Under the pieces are notes generated by a model, which was given only the letters and a program-made list of their open reading frames with translations, was not told the DNA's origin and did no database searches. From assembly GCA_943789485.1 (NCBI GenBank), contig CALSUH010000011.1, positions 124,001 through 188,000 on the forward strand: a stretch of DNA of 64,000 nucleotides. The letters are read 5' to 3'. Below, one piece after another: positions 45,220-54,476 of the stretch. A program made the position numbers and the translations under genes. Position 1 is the stretch's first letter. Every line of letters starts with the position of its first letter. The DNA comes from an uncultured Pseudomonadales bacterium (GTDB taxonomy: Bacteria; Pseudomonadota; Gammaproteobacteria; Pseudomonadales; Pseudohongiellaceae).

Positions 45220-47628
45220 TTATGTTGTATTCGTCTGCAAAGGCTTTTGGGATTGCGGCCTGCCGCTAGCTGCGTTGACAATCATGTCTGCGGTTACTGG
45301 CACTCGATTGAAATTATGCCCACCCAGTGCGTCGGAAATGGCGCAGAGTAATGCAGCGGCGGCGCAGCCCTGAATAGGCTCGCCAATGCCTTTGGCGCCA
45401 ACCGGGTTTTGTGGGTCGGCTTTGTCGATGGCTGCCCAACTCATATCGGTAGCCGCATCGAGATAGCTTGGCGGCTTGGCCTGATATAAGCTTGAATTGG
45501 CCGGTAGGCCGTTTTGCGGGTCATAGGCGTGCCGTTCGAAACCGGCCATACCAAAACCCATGAAGGCGGCGCTTTTGATCTGGTTGCCCAGCCCCAATGG
45601 ATGCAATACAGTGCCGCAGTCAGCCACGCCCACGTAATCGAGTATGTCGTACTTGCCTGTTTCAACATCCAGTGCAATCTGCACAAAACCCGCAGCCAGC
45701 GCCGGTACTGTACCCTCTTTTTCTAAATTGTCCTTTGCCACGCCGATCAGTCCGCTGCCAGCCAGCGCAGCAACTGAATTGCGCGTCATCGAGTTAATGT
45801 CTTCCGGTGCTATCTGGCCGCTGTATTTGCCGCCTATCTCAATGGCGCGCGTTGCTGCTGCTGCGTAGCTAATAAAGTTTGAAGGATCGCTTCTAAGAAA
45901 AACCCTTTCATCGCCGATGTCGTAATCAGCAGGTGATCCGCCCAGATCCAGTGCGGCGATCTCCAGCAATTTCTCCAGAGCATCCATGGCTGCAACGTAA
46001 TTGGTGCGGGTCATGGTGAACGAGGTATTGCTGCCAAACTGGCCCAAATTCCAAGGCAGGTGACGGCGACTGTCTCCTCGCTCGACAACACAGTTGTCCC
46101 AGTTGCACTTGAGAATTTCGGCAGCTACCCGTGAGGTAGCGGTATGAGAATAGGTGCCCAGATTGCCGACCCCTGTATGAATATGCAGTTTGCCTTCGGG
46201 AGAGATTCGAACCAATCCATCGAAACCACTGCTTCCGGCCGAGTGATAAGCCTGCCCTACACCGACACCAATGATCTTGTTGCCAAGGCGTTGCCCGCTG
46301 AGTCTGCTCTTCTGTTCCCAGCCAAACTGTTGTGCACCCTTTGCCAGTGCTTCCGGCAGGTGTGCGCTGGTGAGAGAACTCTGCCTAGCACCGTAGAGGT
46401 CATCACTTTCCGGCGCGTTGATGCTACGAATCGCGAGGCGATCTATGCCCAGTTCCCGAGCGGCTTTGTCCATTAACGGTTCAATAGCGGCGTGAACCTG
46501 ATTCTGCCCTGGGCCGCGCTGCGCGCCCTTAAACGGCGTATTGGTGAATACCGGAATACCTCTAAAGCGCATGGCTAGCGGTTGATACACCAAAGAGACG
46601 GCATCGCCGGCTGATAACCAGTCGGAAAAACCCGCATTGGCGCCATTGTCCTGCACGATATACAGATCGGCCGCCGTTATGCGGCCGTCTTCGCGGAAGC
46701 CCATTTTTATATGGCCCTGAAAACCATGTCGCGCGGAACCAATGTAATACTCTTCTTCACGAGAGATGCGCAGCATAACTGGCCTACCTGTCAGTCGTGC
46801 CATGTGGGCAGGAATAGACATGCTCGGATAGGCGCCACCTTTGGATCCGAAACCGCCGCCACAGAACTCGGCCACGAACACCAGGTCTTCTGGCGCGATA
46901 CCGATGTAAGCCGCAAGCCCCGGTACTGGAAAACTCTGACTCTGACTTGAACCGTAGACAAAGCACTTGCCGTTTTCCCAATAGGAAAGCACCGAGCGGG
47001 GCTCCATCGATAAATGGGAGTGACTGGCGGTTACAAAACTTTCATCGATGACGAATGCCGCTTCATTGAACCCTGATTCCAAATCCCCCACGCTCCACTC
47101 TACGGCAGCCTCCCCCTGCGGCAGGGTATTTTCGCCGGCTGTAGCAAATTCTGCAGCACTCCACTTAATGGAGCGAATGCCTTCTCTTATAGATGAATTA
47201 CCCACATTCCCTTGAGTGCGAGCGTCGGGCCCATCCGGGCGCAGGCTAGTAAGCGGATCTACCGTAAAAGGCAGTGCTTCGAACTCAAAGGTGATGGCTG
47301 CGATTGCATCTTCGGCGGTTTTCTCATCAACCGCGGCTACCGCGAGAATAGGATCCCCCACATAAGCAGGTTCGTTGGTCAAAATATGATTAGCAACACC
47401 CTCGGGGCTGGGGACGTCGTCTGCTGTCAGGACAGCTACAACGCCTTCCATTTGTAACGCGGCGCTGGTATCGATTCTCCGAATGCGGGCATGAGGAACC
47501 GGGCTGGTGAGTAGGCGTGCATAGAGCATGCCCTCAACCTTGAAATCTTCTGCATATTTAGCCTTGCCGTTTACCTTGCCGTGAACATCCGGTGGCGTAA
47601 AATTCTTACCGATGAGTGAATAGACCAT
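45220..47628 (-). CDS. Orphan xanthine dehydrogenase family Mo-binding subunit
   Basis: An 802-residue catalytic subunit closely resembling 13505: an opening IGKNFTPPDVHGKVNGKAKY, the cofactor loop CGGGFGSKGG, late VADCGTVLHPLG and E750 in KGIGEPIQGC. No FeS or FAD subunit gene lies beside it, and it carries no signal peptide. It would need partners from the operons at 4422 or 12918 to be exported and to pass electrons. It may be an alternative catalytic subunit with another substrate range. Confidence 0.9.
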   Translation of the reverse strand: MVYSLIGKNFTPPDVHGKVNGKAKYAEDFKVEGMLYARLLTSPVPHARIRRIDTSAALQMEGVVAVLTADDVPSPEGVANHILTNEPAYVGDPILAVAAVDEKTAEDAIAAITFEFEALPFTVDPLTSLRPDGPDARTQGNVGNSSIREGIRSIKWSAAEFATAGENTLPQGEAAVEWSVGDLESGFNEAAFVIDESFVTASHSHLSMEPRSVLSYWENGKCFVYGSSQSQSFPVPGLAAYIGIAPEDLVFVAEFCGGGFGSKGGAYPSMSIPAHMARLTGRPVMLRISREEEYYIGSARHGFQGHIKMGFREDGRITAADLYIVQDNGANAGFSDWLSAGDAVSLVYQPLAMRFRGIPVFTNTPFKGAQRGPGQNQVHAAIEPLMDKAARELGIDRLAIRSINAPESDDLYGARQSSLTSAHLPEALAKGAQQFGWEQKSRLSGQRLGNKIIGVGVGQAYHSAGSSGFDGLVRISPEGKLHIHTGVGNLGTYSHTATSRVAAEILKCNWDNCVVERGDSRRHLPWNLGQFGSNTSFTMTRTNYVAAMDALEKLLEIAALDLGGSPADYDIGDERVFLRSDPSNFISYAAAATRAIEIGGKYSGQIAPEDINSMTRNSVAALAGSGLIGVAKDNLEKEGTVPALAAGFVQIALDVETGKYDILDYVGVADCGTVLHPLGLGNQIKSAAFMGFGMAGFERHAYDPQNGLPANSSLYQAKPPSYLDAATDMSWAAIDKADPQNPVGAKGIGEPIQGCAAAALLCAISDALGGHNFNRVPVTADMIVNAASGRPQSQKPLQTNTT

Positions 47629-47791
47629 GGTCGTTCCGCCGTATTGTCAGGGAGATTACGCCCTATATTAAAGCAAAAAGAGGAGAGTAAAAACACTATC
47701 TGAACAAGATGGGTTAAAGAAATTCGGTCAGCATTAAAAATGCAGCAGTATTGAATTGTCCGGGGAAGATTTTTGCCAAACGCGACGCTAG

Positions 47792-48637
47792 CTAGCTAAA
47801 TAGGAAATCTGTGATAGCCGGTAACCAAGCCACTCGTGCGAACCCCCAGGTGGCTGTCACTAAGAGCAGGCCACAGCAGAGCATTGTCACCGAGGCCGCG
47901 GTGAGCAACCGCTTGCTACTCTCTTGAGATCGGGCGCGGATCATTAGCTCCACGATGAGTAGATTGGGAATGTAGAAGAAGAAGGCCATGATGTGATCGA
48001 ACCAGCCATCGAATTCCTCAGTGTGGCCTACCCAGTCAGTAAGAATCAGCCACAGGCCATAATCCATACGATAGAGCCATGAACCGATAGCTAGCGCATA
48101 GAGGCGCCAGGCCCAGGCCTGATGGTCCCAAAGTTGGCGTGCCATGGCATAGCGCACGGTCTGCGCGGCAGCTACAAACATCAAAATGCCATACAAGCTG
48201 AAGCCGATGTCCATTACCAGTCCGCCGACGGTGCCTTTGATAGCGATGAATGATAATCCCCCGATCGCTGCAACCATAGACAGGAAAATATAGAGTCGAC
48301 CGGTCCAATGATGTACGCGCGGGTAGTTGCTGCGTATTGGTTCGATTAGCTGCATGCCGCCGAGAACCAGAATCAAGCCACCGGCTGCGAAGTGCAGACC
48401 TATGCCCACAGAGGCCTGTGGCTGGCTTGGATCATAAATCTCCGGTAGCACATTATTCCAGCGCAGCATGTCATTCTCAAAATACGCCGCCGCGTAGTTG
48501 GCAAGTATATAGAGGCCGAAGATGAAGGAGCTAGTCCAGACGATGACAAGCAAGGCTCGACTGGAGAAACGGTAAAGTGCATCACCGTTATTGCTCGATT
48601 GGCTTGAGTCGCCGGTATTTTCTGTTATGACTGTCAA
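47792..48637 (-). CDS. DUF2306-like integral membrane protein
   Basis: A 281-residue protein with about seven membrane segments. LHFAAGGLILVLGGMQLIEPIR followed by PRVHHWTGRLYI, then DHQAWAWRLYALAIGSWLYRM, match DUF2306 layout, with conserved histidines (HHW, DHQ) that may bind haem. It lies downstream of the orphan Mo subunit. No function is established for the family. Confidence 0.75.
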   Translation of the reverse strand: MTVITENTGDSSQSSNNGDALYRFSSRALLVIVWTSSFIFGLYILANYAAAYFENDMLRWNNVLPEIYDPSQPQASVGIGLHFAAGGLILVLGGMQLIEPIRSNYPRVHHWTGRLYIFLSMVAAIGGLSFIAIKGTVGGLVMDIGFSLYGILMFVAAAQTVRYAMARQLWDHQAWAWRLYALAIGSWLYRMDYGLWLILTDWVGHTEEFDGWFDHIMAFFFYIPNLLIVELMIRARSQESSKRLLTAASVTMLCCGLLLVTATWGFARVAWLPAITDFLFS

Positions 48638-48761
48638 TAGAATTATTGCCTATTAGGTCAGTAGAACTAGTCGAATTTGAATTATTGTGGATTCCAGTAT
48701 TCTATTAGTCCGGCTGTATAAGTAAATCTCAAAAATTTGGAACGCGAGCGCAAAATTTAAA

Positions 48762-48796
48762 GACAAATCAAAGAGGTCAGGGTACTTTGATTTGTC
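48762..48796. repeat. Intergenic inverted repeat (12-bp stem)
   Basis: GACAAATCAAAG at 48762-48773 pairs perfectly with CTTTGATTTGTC at 48785-48796 around an 11-base loop AGGTCAGGGTA. It lies in the 244-bp spacer between the halogenase stop and the DUF2306 start. It could be a terminator or a REP-like unit. No poly-U tract follows on either strand. Confidence 0.6.
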
Positions 48797-48881
48797 AGAG
48801 GTCTTTTAGGGGCGCTGACAGCTTAAGCCTAACTCTTGGCATCGCTTTCAAGAGCTTCACATGTAGCCGCTTCTTTTACTC

Positions 48882-50381
48882 TCATAGCATGTCTTCATGA
48901 GGTTTAAAATTCATAGCACAGCGATCGATAAAATTATCAACATATTTGAGATCAGATTGGGCTTTCTTTGCATCAGCAGGAGTTAGGTTTTCTTTAGCTG
49001 GGAACAGGCCCATTCCTGAGAGCAAGCAGTTCCAAGACTTATGTGTATAGTAAGTAGCGATGTTAAGCCGATTTAACTCTGCTTCTAAGTTTTGTATGTT
49101 GTACCAACAATTAAGCATAGTTTCCAAGTTGTTCGAAATATTCTTATTTTCTCGATTGTCTATCCAATATTGACTATCACTTCTTGAATTGGTCTTATAA
49201 TGTAAAACTATGTAGTCTCGAATACCTTCATAATTCATATTCACGCGCTGGTTGAATTCATCCTTATGTTGATTGGTAAATCCCCCTTCCTCTAATGCTA
49301 TGGCGAATTGCTCAATCGTAGCGTATATGAATTGTATAGCTGTTGCTTCCAGTGGTTCTATGAAGCCTTGAGAAAGCCCGACAGCCACACAATTGTTACG
49401 CCAAGATACCTGTGCCCTACCAACTTTCATTTTTAGATGACGAGCTTCGATGTCATTATCTAGGATCCCTAAGTGTGTTCTTAGCTCTTTTTCAGCTTCA
49501 TCTTGAGTACAATATTGTGAGCTATAAACATACCCATTACCAAAACGATTAGTCAGCGGTATCTGCCATGCCCAGCCGTTCGTTAGTGCCGTCGATAAAG
49601 TTTCTGATGGTATATGTGGATCAATTTCGGTCGGCATTGCAACGGCAGAATCGTTAAACAGATTATCTGAGAAACTAATAAAAGGCACCTTTAAAGTTTT
49701 TCCTAGAAGAATTGAAGCGAAGCCGGAGCAGTCTACAAAAAAATCAGCAGGCAAGGTCTGCCCATTACTAAGTTTCAAAGAACTTATATCACCATTCGAA
49801 TGCTGTGACACGCTTTCGACGGTTCCCTGAATATGATTGATACCACGCTCAACAGCCTTTTTCCGTAAGAATTTTCCAAGTAATATAGAATCAAAGTGAT
49901 AGCCATATTGGAAACTAAATGGAAAATTTTCGGACGGAATTGGTGCCAGTTTTTTTTCCGTTAAATTTGCCATCAAGGAAAAACGATTAGGATTAGCTAT
50001 TACATCAACCCCTTTTCGGCGCTGAGTTGCATTATTATAATGATAATTAAATGTTAGTGAGTCAAGGCCGCATGGGAAAGGGTGAAAGTACTCTTCATAG
50101 TCAGAAACCGTTGACCAGTTCTTAAAACTTATTCCATTTTTATAAGTCGCATTGCATTCGGGCATCCACTCAGACTCGCTGATATCCAAAGAATCCAAAA
50201 AAACCTTTAGCATTGGAGTAGACCCCTCGCCAACTCCAATAATACCGATATCAGTTGACTCAACTAAGGTGATCTTTATCCCGAGGTGCTGCCACTTTTT
50301 TTGTAACACGTTGGCCGTCATCCAGCCTGCAGTTCCACCACCCAAGATCACAATGTTTTTTACTTTCAAATCGGTCATCAT
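48882..50381 (-). CDS. Flavin-dependent tryptophan-halogenase-family protein
   Basis: A 499-residue halogenase. The FAD loop is GGGTAGW (14-20), and GVGEGSTP follows at 49-56. K81 in TYKNGISF aligns with the catalytic lysine that carries hypohalite (K79 in PrnA). The W-x-W-x-I-P motif is W270-A-W272-Q-I-P. E342 in FIEPLEAT aligns with the second catalytic residue of PrnA. All key residues are therefore present. Family members halogenate tryptophan, other indoles or pyrroles with a flavin reductase supplying FADH2. No reductase gene is next to it. Its upstream region carries a pentanucleotide tract, and a decayed gene lies beyond. Confidence 0.92.
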   Translation of the reverse strand: MMTDLKVKNIVILGGGTAGWMTANVLQKKWQHLGIKITLVESTDIGIIGVGEGSTPMLKVFLDSLDISESEWMPECNATYKNGISFKNWSTVSDYEEYFHPFPCGLDSLTFNYHYNNATQRRKGVDVIANPNRFSLMANLTEKKLAPIPSENFPFSFQYGYHFDSILLGKFLRKKAVERGINHIQGTVESVSQHSNGDISSLKLSNGQTLPADFFVDCSGFASILLGKTLKVPFISFSDNLFNDSAVAMPTEIDPHIPSETLSTALTNGWAWQIPLTNRFGNGYVYSSQYCTQDEAEKELRTHLGILDNDIEARHLKMKVGRAQVSWRNNCVAVGLSQGFIEPLEATAIQFIYATIEQFAIALEEGGFTNQHKDEFNQRVNMNYEGIRDYIVLHYKTNSRSDSQYWIDNRENKNISNNLETMLNCWYNIQNLEAELNRLNIATYYTHKSWNCLLSGMGLFPAKENLTPADAKKAQSDLKYVDNFIDRCAMNFKPHEDML

Positions 50382-50485
50382 TTCCTCGCCAATAATAAAT
50401 AGTGCGGCTCAAATTTAGCGGTACAGATTGATTAGGCCTTAATCTTGAGTACAAATTTTTATGAATTTAGATAATAAATGAATCT

Positions 50486-50510
50486 AATCAAATCAAATCA
50501 AATCAAATCA
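50486..50510. repeat. Pentanucleotide tandem repeat (AATCA)5
   Basis: Five perfect AATCA units lie about 105 bp upstream of the halogenase start. Such short repeats slip during replication and could alter promoter spacing. Confidence 0.85.
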
Positions 50511-50883
50511 AAGGGAATGGCATAGTCTATCTTCGCTCCCTCGTTTGCGTATAAGTAGAGTAAAAGCTACCTCCCTCTAAGTCTAGAACTTCTTTGCCTG
50601 GAGCAATCTCCAGCCAGCCCCAGTAATACGCTGAAACTCTCTCCAAACTGCCTCGACATTAACTAATCCTATGCTTGAATCACTCTTCCCAGTTCCATTT
50701 GGGCAGCAAGCCAGTATCCCCACATCCTTTCCTACAAAATGCATGTGCTGGTTCCGTGAATCGACGGTAGTCTTCGAATTGAACAGTCGCGTTTGCGCTA
50801 GCTTAGCCCTAAATAAAGATGCCCAAAAGGCAGCTAAGGCTGCTGAAGTCAATTTCTAGAATAATGAGAAGGAGCCTCAAGTA
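50511..50883. other. Spacer with a possible gene fragment
   Basis: An open frame at 50671-50859 (62 residues, ending AKAAEVNF) lies in the same frame as the next pseudogene and stops 25 bp before it. It may be the tail of a lost upstream gene. No ribosome site or family match was found. Confidence 0.3.
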
Positions 50884-51860
50884 ATGGGACAGAACCATTG
50901 GGCATCGTTCTCAGGCCAGCAACTTGCGTTTGCCTCCGCTCTGGAAGCTGATGCTTTTGCTGCAATAGCAATGACCCCAAGATTTGATAGCCTAATCAGG
51001 TAACTTGAACAATACGATAGCTATCTGAAAACCCTGAATAAAAATTCCAAGCATCGGGAAATTGTACGTTCTCTACTGAAGAATGGCGGAATAGTCGATA
51101 CGGCGGTTCCCACTAGGGAATTGGCACAGCTTTTCTGTTGGGAACAAATCGCCGCTTGCTCTGAATTTTTCAAAGGTTGGAAAATTAATCTCACACATCT
51201 GAATCGAGAAAGCATGCGCGCTCTGATTGATCAAGGTTGCGCTAACATAAGGAACATCCAGGGGGCGTCACCTGAAATTCGTCCCGAGCAATACAGGGAA
51301 GCACAAAGACAGCGGCTCAACGGGGTAAATATGATCCAAAATGTAGATACCGTTAGAGTTTTGCAAGTGGTTAAATTACTCGGCCTGATCTCGGCCCTGC
51401 TAGTGAAATTCAGCAACTTTCTCTAGGGGTTGGTAATGGGTATCGTGATCTCTATGGAATCCATGGTGAACCTTGTATCAGTAAGAAGCAGCAAGGGAAC
51501 GCCGCCATACTCAATTTTGATACACTGGACCAACAAGCAGCGCATACGGTACTGGTCGATAGCGACCCAATCTATTACGATCACTTTGAGGCATTGAATC
51601 GGGAAGAGAGTGGCAAAGTGCTGGCGCTAAATACCGAAGCCGACCAGGCCATTAATACATTAAAGAGCAAACAACAAGAATCAGATTTAGATTTTCGAAA
51701 TCTTGTGGTTGGTTTACGGATTGATCATAACATGATTCCTGACGCCGAAAAATTCCTCAGACTGATTGGTATGGTAATCGATTCCAACGCCGACTTGATA
51801 TTTACGATTGGAGCTTTTGCCGACGTTTATATTCAGCACTCTCTTTCGTATGAAGTCTAG
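50884..51860 (+). pseudogene. Decayed gene of about 325 codons with stop and frameshift
   Basis: ATG 50884 (ribosome site AAGGAG) opens MGQNHWASFSGQQLAF and runs 39 codons to TAA at 51001. The same frame continues as LEQYDSYLKTL to 51426. Near 51370-51390 the sense switches frame, giving EIQQLSLGVGNGYRDLYGIHGEP and then TVLVDSDPIYYDHFEALNRE, and ends at 51860. The glycine-rich GVGNGY and acidic LVDSDP resemble motifs of Rossmann-like or SAM-binding proteins, but I do not recognise the family. At least one nonsense and one frameshift mutation are needed, so it is a pseudogene beside the halogenase. Confidence 0.65.
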
Positions 51861-52228
51861 TGCCATCATTGTTATTGTTATTGTTATGAAATGGTATGGC
51901 AGTATTGGTGCGGTGAAATTCGAATGGACATAGACCATAAGGGAAATTGAACTCTGATCCTTTTATCATCATCAGATAAGTGTTTGGATACATCCGGGCA
52001 CAGGTTAGCCTGATAGTTTCAACTACCGGTAGTTTTTCAGGCATGCCTAAGAAATTTTAGTCGCTAATTAGAAAGTCTATGAGCAGGCGGCTCTCAATAT
52101 CACCAATACTTTCCCTCGCGGTTTTGCCGCACTGACCCAATATTATGCACCGTGGAGCTATGGACTAAATTAACAAAGGCTTCTATTATTCTCATTTTCC
52201 CTTATCAATAGACCAACGTCTCTTCATA
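51861..52228. other. Spacer with hexanucleotide tract
   Basis: No supported gene. Three ATTGTT units occur at about 51868-51885. No promoter was identified with confidence for the TPR gene at 52229. Confidence 0.35.
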
Positions 52229-53248
52229 ATGCCAAACAACGAAGCCAGAACTCCTCCGGATTCAGAAGTTGAGTCACTTTTCAATCTCTATAATGCAGGG
52301 GATTTTATTGGGGCTGAAAATTTTTGCAGAAACCTGCTTAAGACTTATCCCGATTCTGCGGTTGTTTCAAATATGCTCGGCGTCGTGTTTATGGCTCAGG
52401 ATAAACCAACACAGGCCTTGGTTGCCTATGAAAATACCGTTAAAAAAAACCCCGACTATCCAGATGTTTACAATAATCTCGGAATCTTACTGAATTCTCT
52501 TGGGCAGTTTGACGAGGCAATTAATAAATTTGCAAAGGCAGTTCAACTGGATCCAGACTTCGGTGATGCTCTCAATAACTTGGGCGCGATGTTGCAAAAC
52601 CTCAATCAGCATGAACAGGCCCTGACACACCTGTCCAGGGCCGTTACACTGAATCCTCGTAGTCCCTTGGCTTACTTTAACTATGCGAATTCCCTGAAGG
52701 CAACAGATAGAAAGGATGCTGCCTTAGAAAATTATGACAGGGCTATAAAATTACATCCTTCATTTTCACTGGCCTTTAATAATCGTGGCAACCTTCTGCA
52801 AAGCATGACCCGATATGAGGAATCTAGTAGAAGCTTTACGAGGGCTATCGAATTGGATCCCGGCTACGCACGAGCTTATAGTAATCGAGGTAGCGTAGAG
52901 GAAATACTTGGCAACTATCCCAGAGCTAGAAGAGATTTTAGCAGGGCTGTTGATCTCGATCCTTGGCGACCGGGGAATTCAAAGGAAGACAGCAATTTGA
53001 AATTTAGGCTGTACATCAATTTAGGAGATATTCAGATGTACTTTAAGGAATTCGACAAAGCCCTGGCAACTTATGATCAGGCAGCAGAAATTGAGCCAAA
53101 TAATTTAGATGTGGCAGGGTTTAGAGGCAATGCATTAGCAGCGCTGGGTAACTTATGCGAAGGTCTGCAACTCAGACAAGAGTCGTTTGGTGTTGTGTCT
53201 TTCAACATCTCGAAAGGTGTGTCGATTATTCATGGGCGAGTGAAATGA
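52229..53248 (+). CDS. Tetratricopeptide-repeat protein
   Basis: A 339-residue cytoplasmic protein with no signal peptide. At least eight TPR units run from about residue 15 to 310 (for example YPDVYNNLGILLNSLGQFDE, FGDALNNLGAMLQNLNQHEQ, YARAYSNRGSVEEILGNYPR). TPRs act as protein-binding scaffolds. Its stop overlaps the 2OG oxygenase start (ATGA), so the pair is coupled and the TPR protein may hold the oxygenase or its substrate. Confidence 0.9.
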   Translation: MPNNEARTPPDSEVESLFNLYNAGDFIGAENFCRNLLKTYPDSAVVSNMLGVVFMAQDKPTQALVAYENTVKKNPDYPDVYNNLGILLNSLGQFDEAINKFAKAVQLDPDFGDALNNLGAMLQNLNQHEQALTHLSRAVTLNPRSPLAYFNYANSLKATDRKDAALENYDRAIKLHPSFSLAFNNRGNLLQSMTRYEESSRSFTRAIELDPGYARAYSNRGSVEEILGNYPRARRDFSRAVDLDPWRPGNSKEDSNLKFRLYINLGDIQMYFKEFDKALATYDQAAEIEPNNLDVAGFRGNALAALGNLCEGLQLRQESFGVVSFNISKGVSIIHGRVK

Positions 53249-53847
53249 TCAGCATAAATATAGAAGGCTCAAGTCCGCACTTTATTGGCAGTTGGAATAT
53301 TGAAGAAAATGCACTGTGTGATGAGCTAGTCAGTTTTTTTGCAGCTCACGAAGAAAAACAAGAGCCGGGCCAGTCTGCCGGAGGAGTGAATCTTGAAGCG
53401 AAGAATTCCACCGATATTACGGTGAACCCGAGAGATCTAGAATTGCCAGAATACAAATCGGTTAAAGAATACATAAACTGTTTATATGCGTGTTATGAAG
53501 AGTATTTAAAGGAATTCCCGTTCTTGGCATCGACAATGCCACGAACGGATATAGGCTCATTCAACATTCAAAAATACTTGCCAGGTGGCCACTTTAAGTT
53601 GCCCCACACCGAACGGACATCAATACAAAATTCTTTCAGGGTCCTCGCCTTTATGACTTATTTAAATGATGTTGAAGATGGTGGCTCCACAACATTCGTT
53701 CATCAAAAACTAGAAATACAGGCGGAAAGAGGAAAGACTCTGATTTGGCCCGCCGAATGGACTCATGCTCATCTAGGCAATATTGTTAACTCGGGAGAAA
53801 AGTATATTATTACCGGCTGGATGCATTTTCCCCATGAGGCTAGATAA
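53245..53847 (+). CDS. 2-oxoglutarate/Fe(II) oxygenase, prolyl-4-hydroxylase-like
   Basis: A 200-residue enzyme. ATG 53245 overlaps the TPR gene stop; a longer frame from 53155 runs inside the TPR gene and is rejected. The fold landmarks are YLPGGHFKLPHTER, YLNDVEDGGSTTF and HAHLGNIVNSGEKYIITG. The iron ligands would be H121, E123 and H176, with K186 contacting 2-oxoglutarate. Most P4H enzymes have H-x-D. The H-x-E here is less usual but occurs in some 2OG oxygenases. It likely hydroxylates a protein or peptide side chain. Confidence 0.82.
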   Translation: MISINIEGSSPHFIGSWNIEENALCDELVSFFAAHEEKQEPGQSAGGVNLEAKNSTDITVNPRDLELPEYKSVKEYINCLYACYEEYLKEFPFLASTMPRTDIGSFNIQKYLPGGHFKLPHTERTSIQNSFRVLAFMTYLNDVEDGGSTTFVHQKLEIQAERGKTLIWPAEWTHAHLGNIVNSGEKYIITGWMHFPHEAR

Positions 53848-54147
53848 AATTTACGCAGGCTTCACTTACGCTGATTACTGTTCCGAAACAAGAAATGGAA
53901 CTAACTTGTTGAAGTTATGATAAATAATGCAAGTTTGCATGGGGAATAGGCTAACAAGCGCCGAGCAGAAAACGCACCCCAACAGCTAGAATTGCGTATA
54001 ATACACACAAAATTCTTTGTAATAATCATGTTATAGACATCCGCTATGCCCATGTTCATGCGTGAAGATTAGCCAATAATCAGGCACGAAAAAGATACAT
54101 AGTTCAGATTGAGAAGCACAATAAAGGATTAATTTAAGGAAGATACG
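53848..54147. other. 300-bp spacer before the small lipoprotein gene
   Basis: A TATAAT at 53997-54002 could be the -10 of the small-protein pair, but no good -35 is in place. No gene was recognised. Confidence 0.35.
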
Positions 54148-54447
54148 ATGATAAAGCCCCTGATTTTACTGGTATTGGTCGCTGCACTCACAGCCTGCGA
54201 AAGCTTATACGAAGATGATGGGATTCCTAGAATTCGCACCCAAGCCGATGTTATTGCCTATAATGCCACTGTCGTTGCTGACAATGACAAGCTAGTCTGC
54301 AGCCGTGAACGGGTAATAGGTACAAATATCCCCCAGTTCATTTGTATGACCGTTAGGCAGCGGGTCCGAATGCAGGAAGAGGCTCAGGAGGATGTGGGCT
54401 TCCTGAGCAGAACTTTGGGCGTCGGGACCGGCGCCGAGCCTCAATAA
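54148..54447 (+). CDS. Small lipoprotein with C-x6-GT-x-IPQ-xx-C motif
   Basis: A 99-residue protein with lipobox LTAC at about residue 14-17. The mature part contains a motif C-SRERVI-GTNIPQFI-C, shared in exact spacing with the next gene. Two conserved cysteines may form a disulfide. Ribosome site AAGGAAG precedes ATG 54148. Function unknown. It lies 29 bp ahead of its relative and near the TonB receptor locus. Confidence 0.75.
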   Translation: MIKPLILLVLVAALTACESLYEDDGIPRIRTQADVIAYNATVVADNDKLVCSRERVIGTNIPQFICMTVRQRVRMQEEAQEDVGFLSRTLGVGTGAEPQ

Positions 54448-54476
54448 TTTCTTATCAAACTAAAACTGGGTTCAAC

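Noticed and set aside
51714..52044. Asn-rich minus-strand frames opposite the ATTGTT tract
   Set aside because: The asparagine run is produced by the hexanucleotide repeat and no gene structure surrounds it.
53155..53244. Longer start for the 2OG oxygenase
   Set aside because: These 90 bases lie inside the TPR gene in another frame. The ATGA overlap at 53245 gives a natural start.
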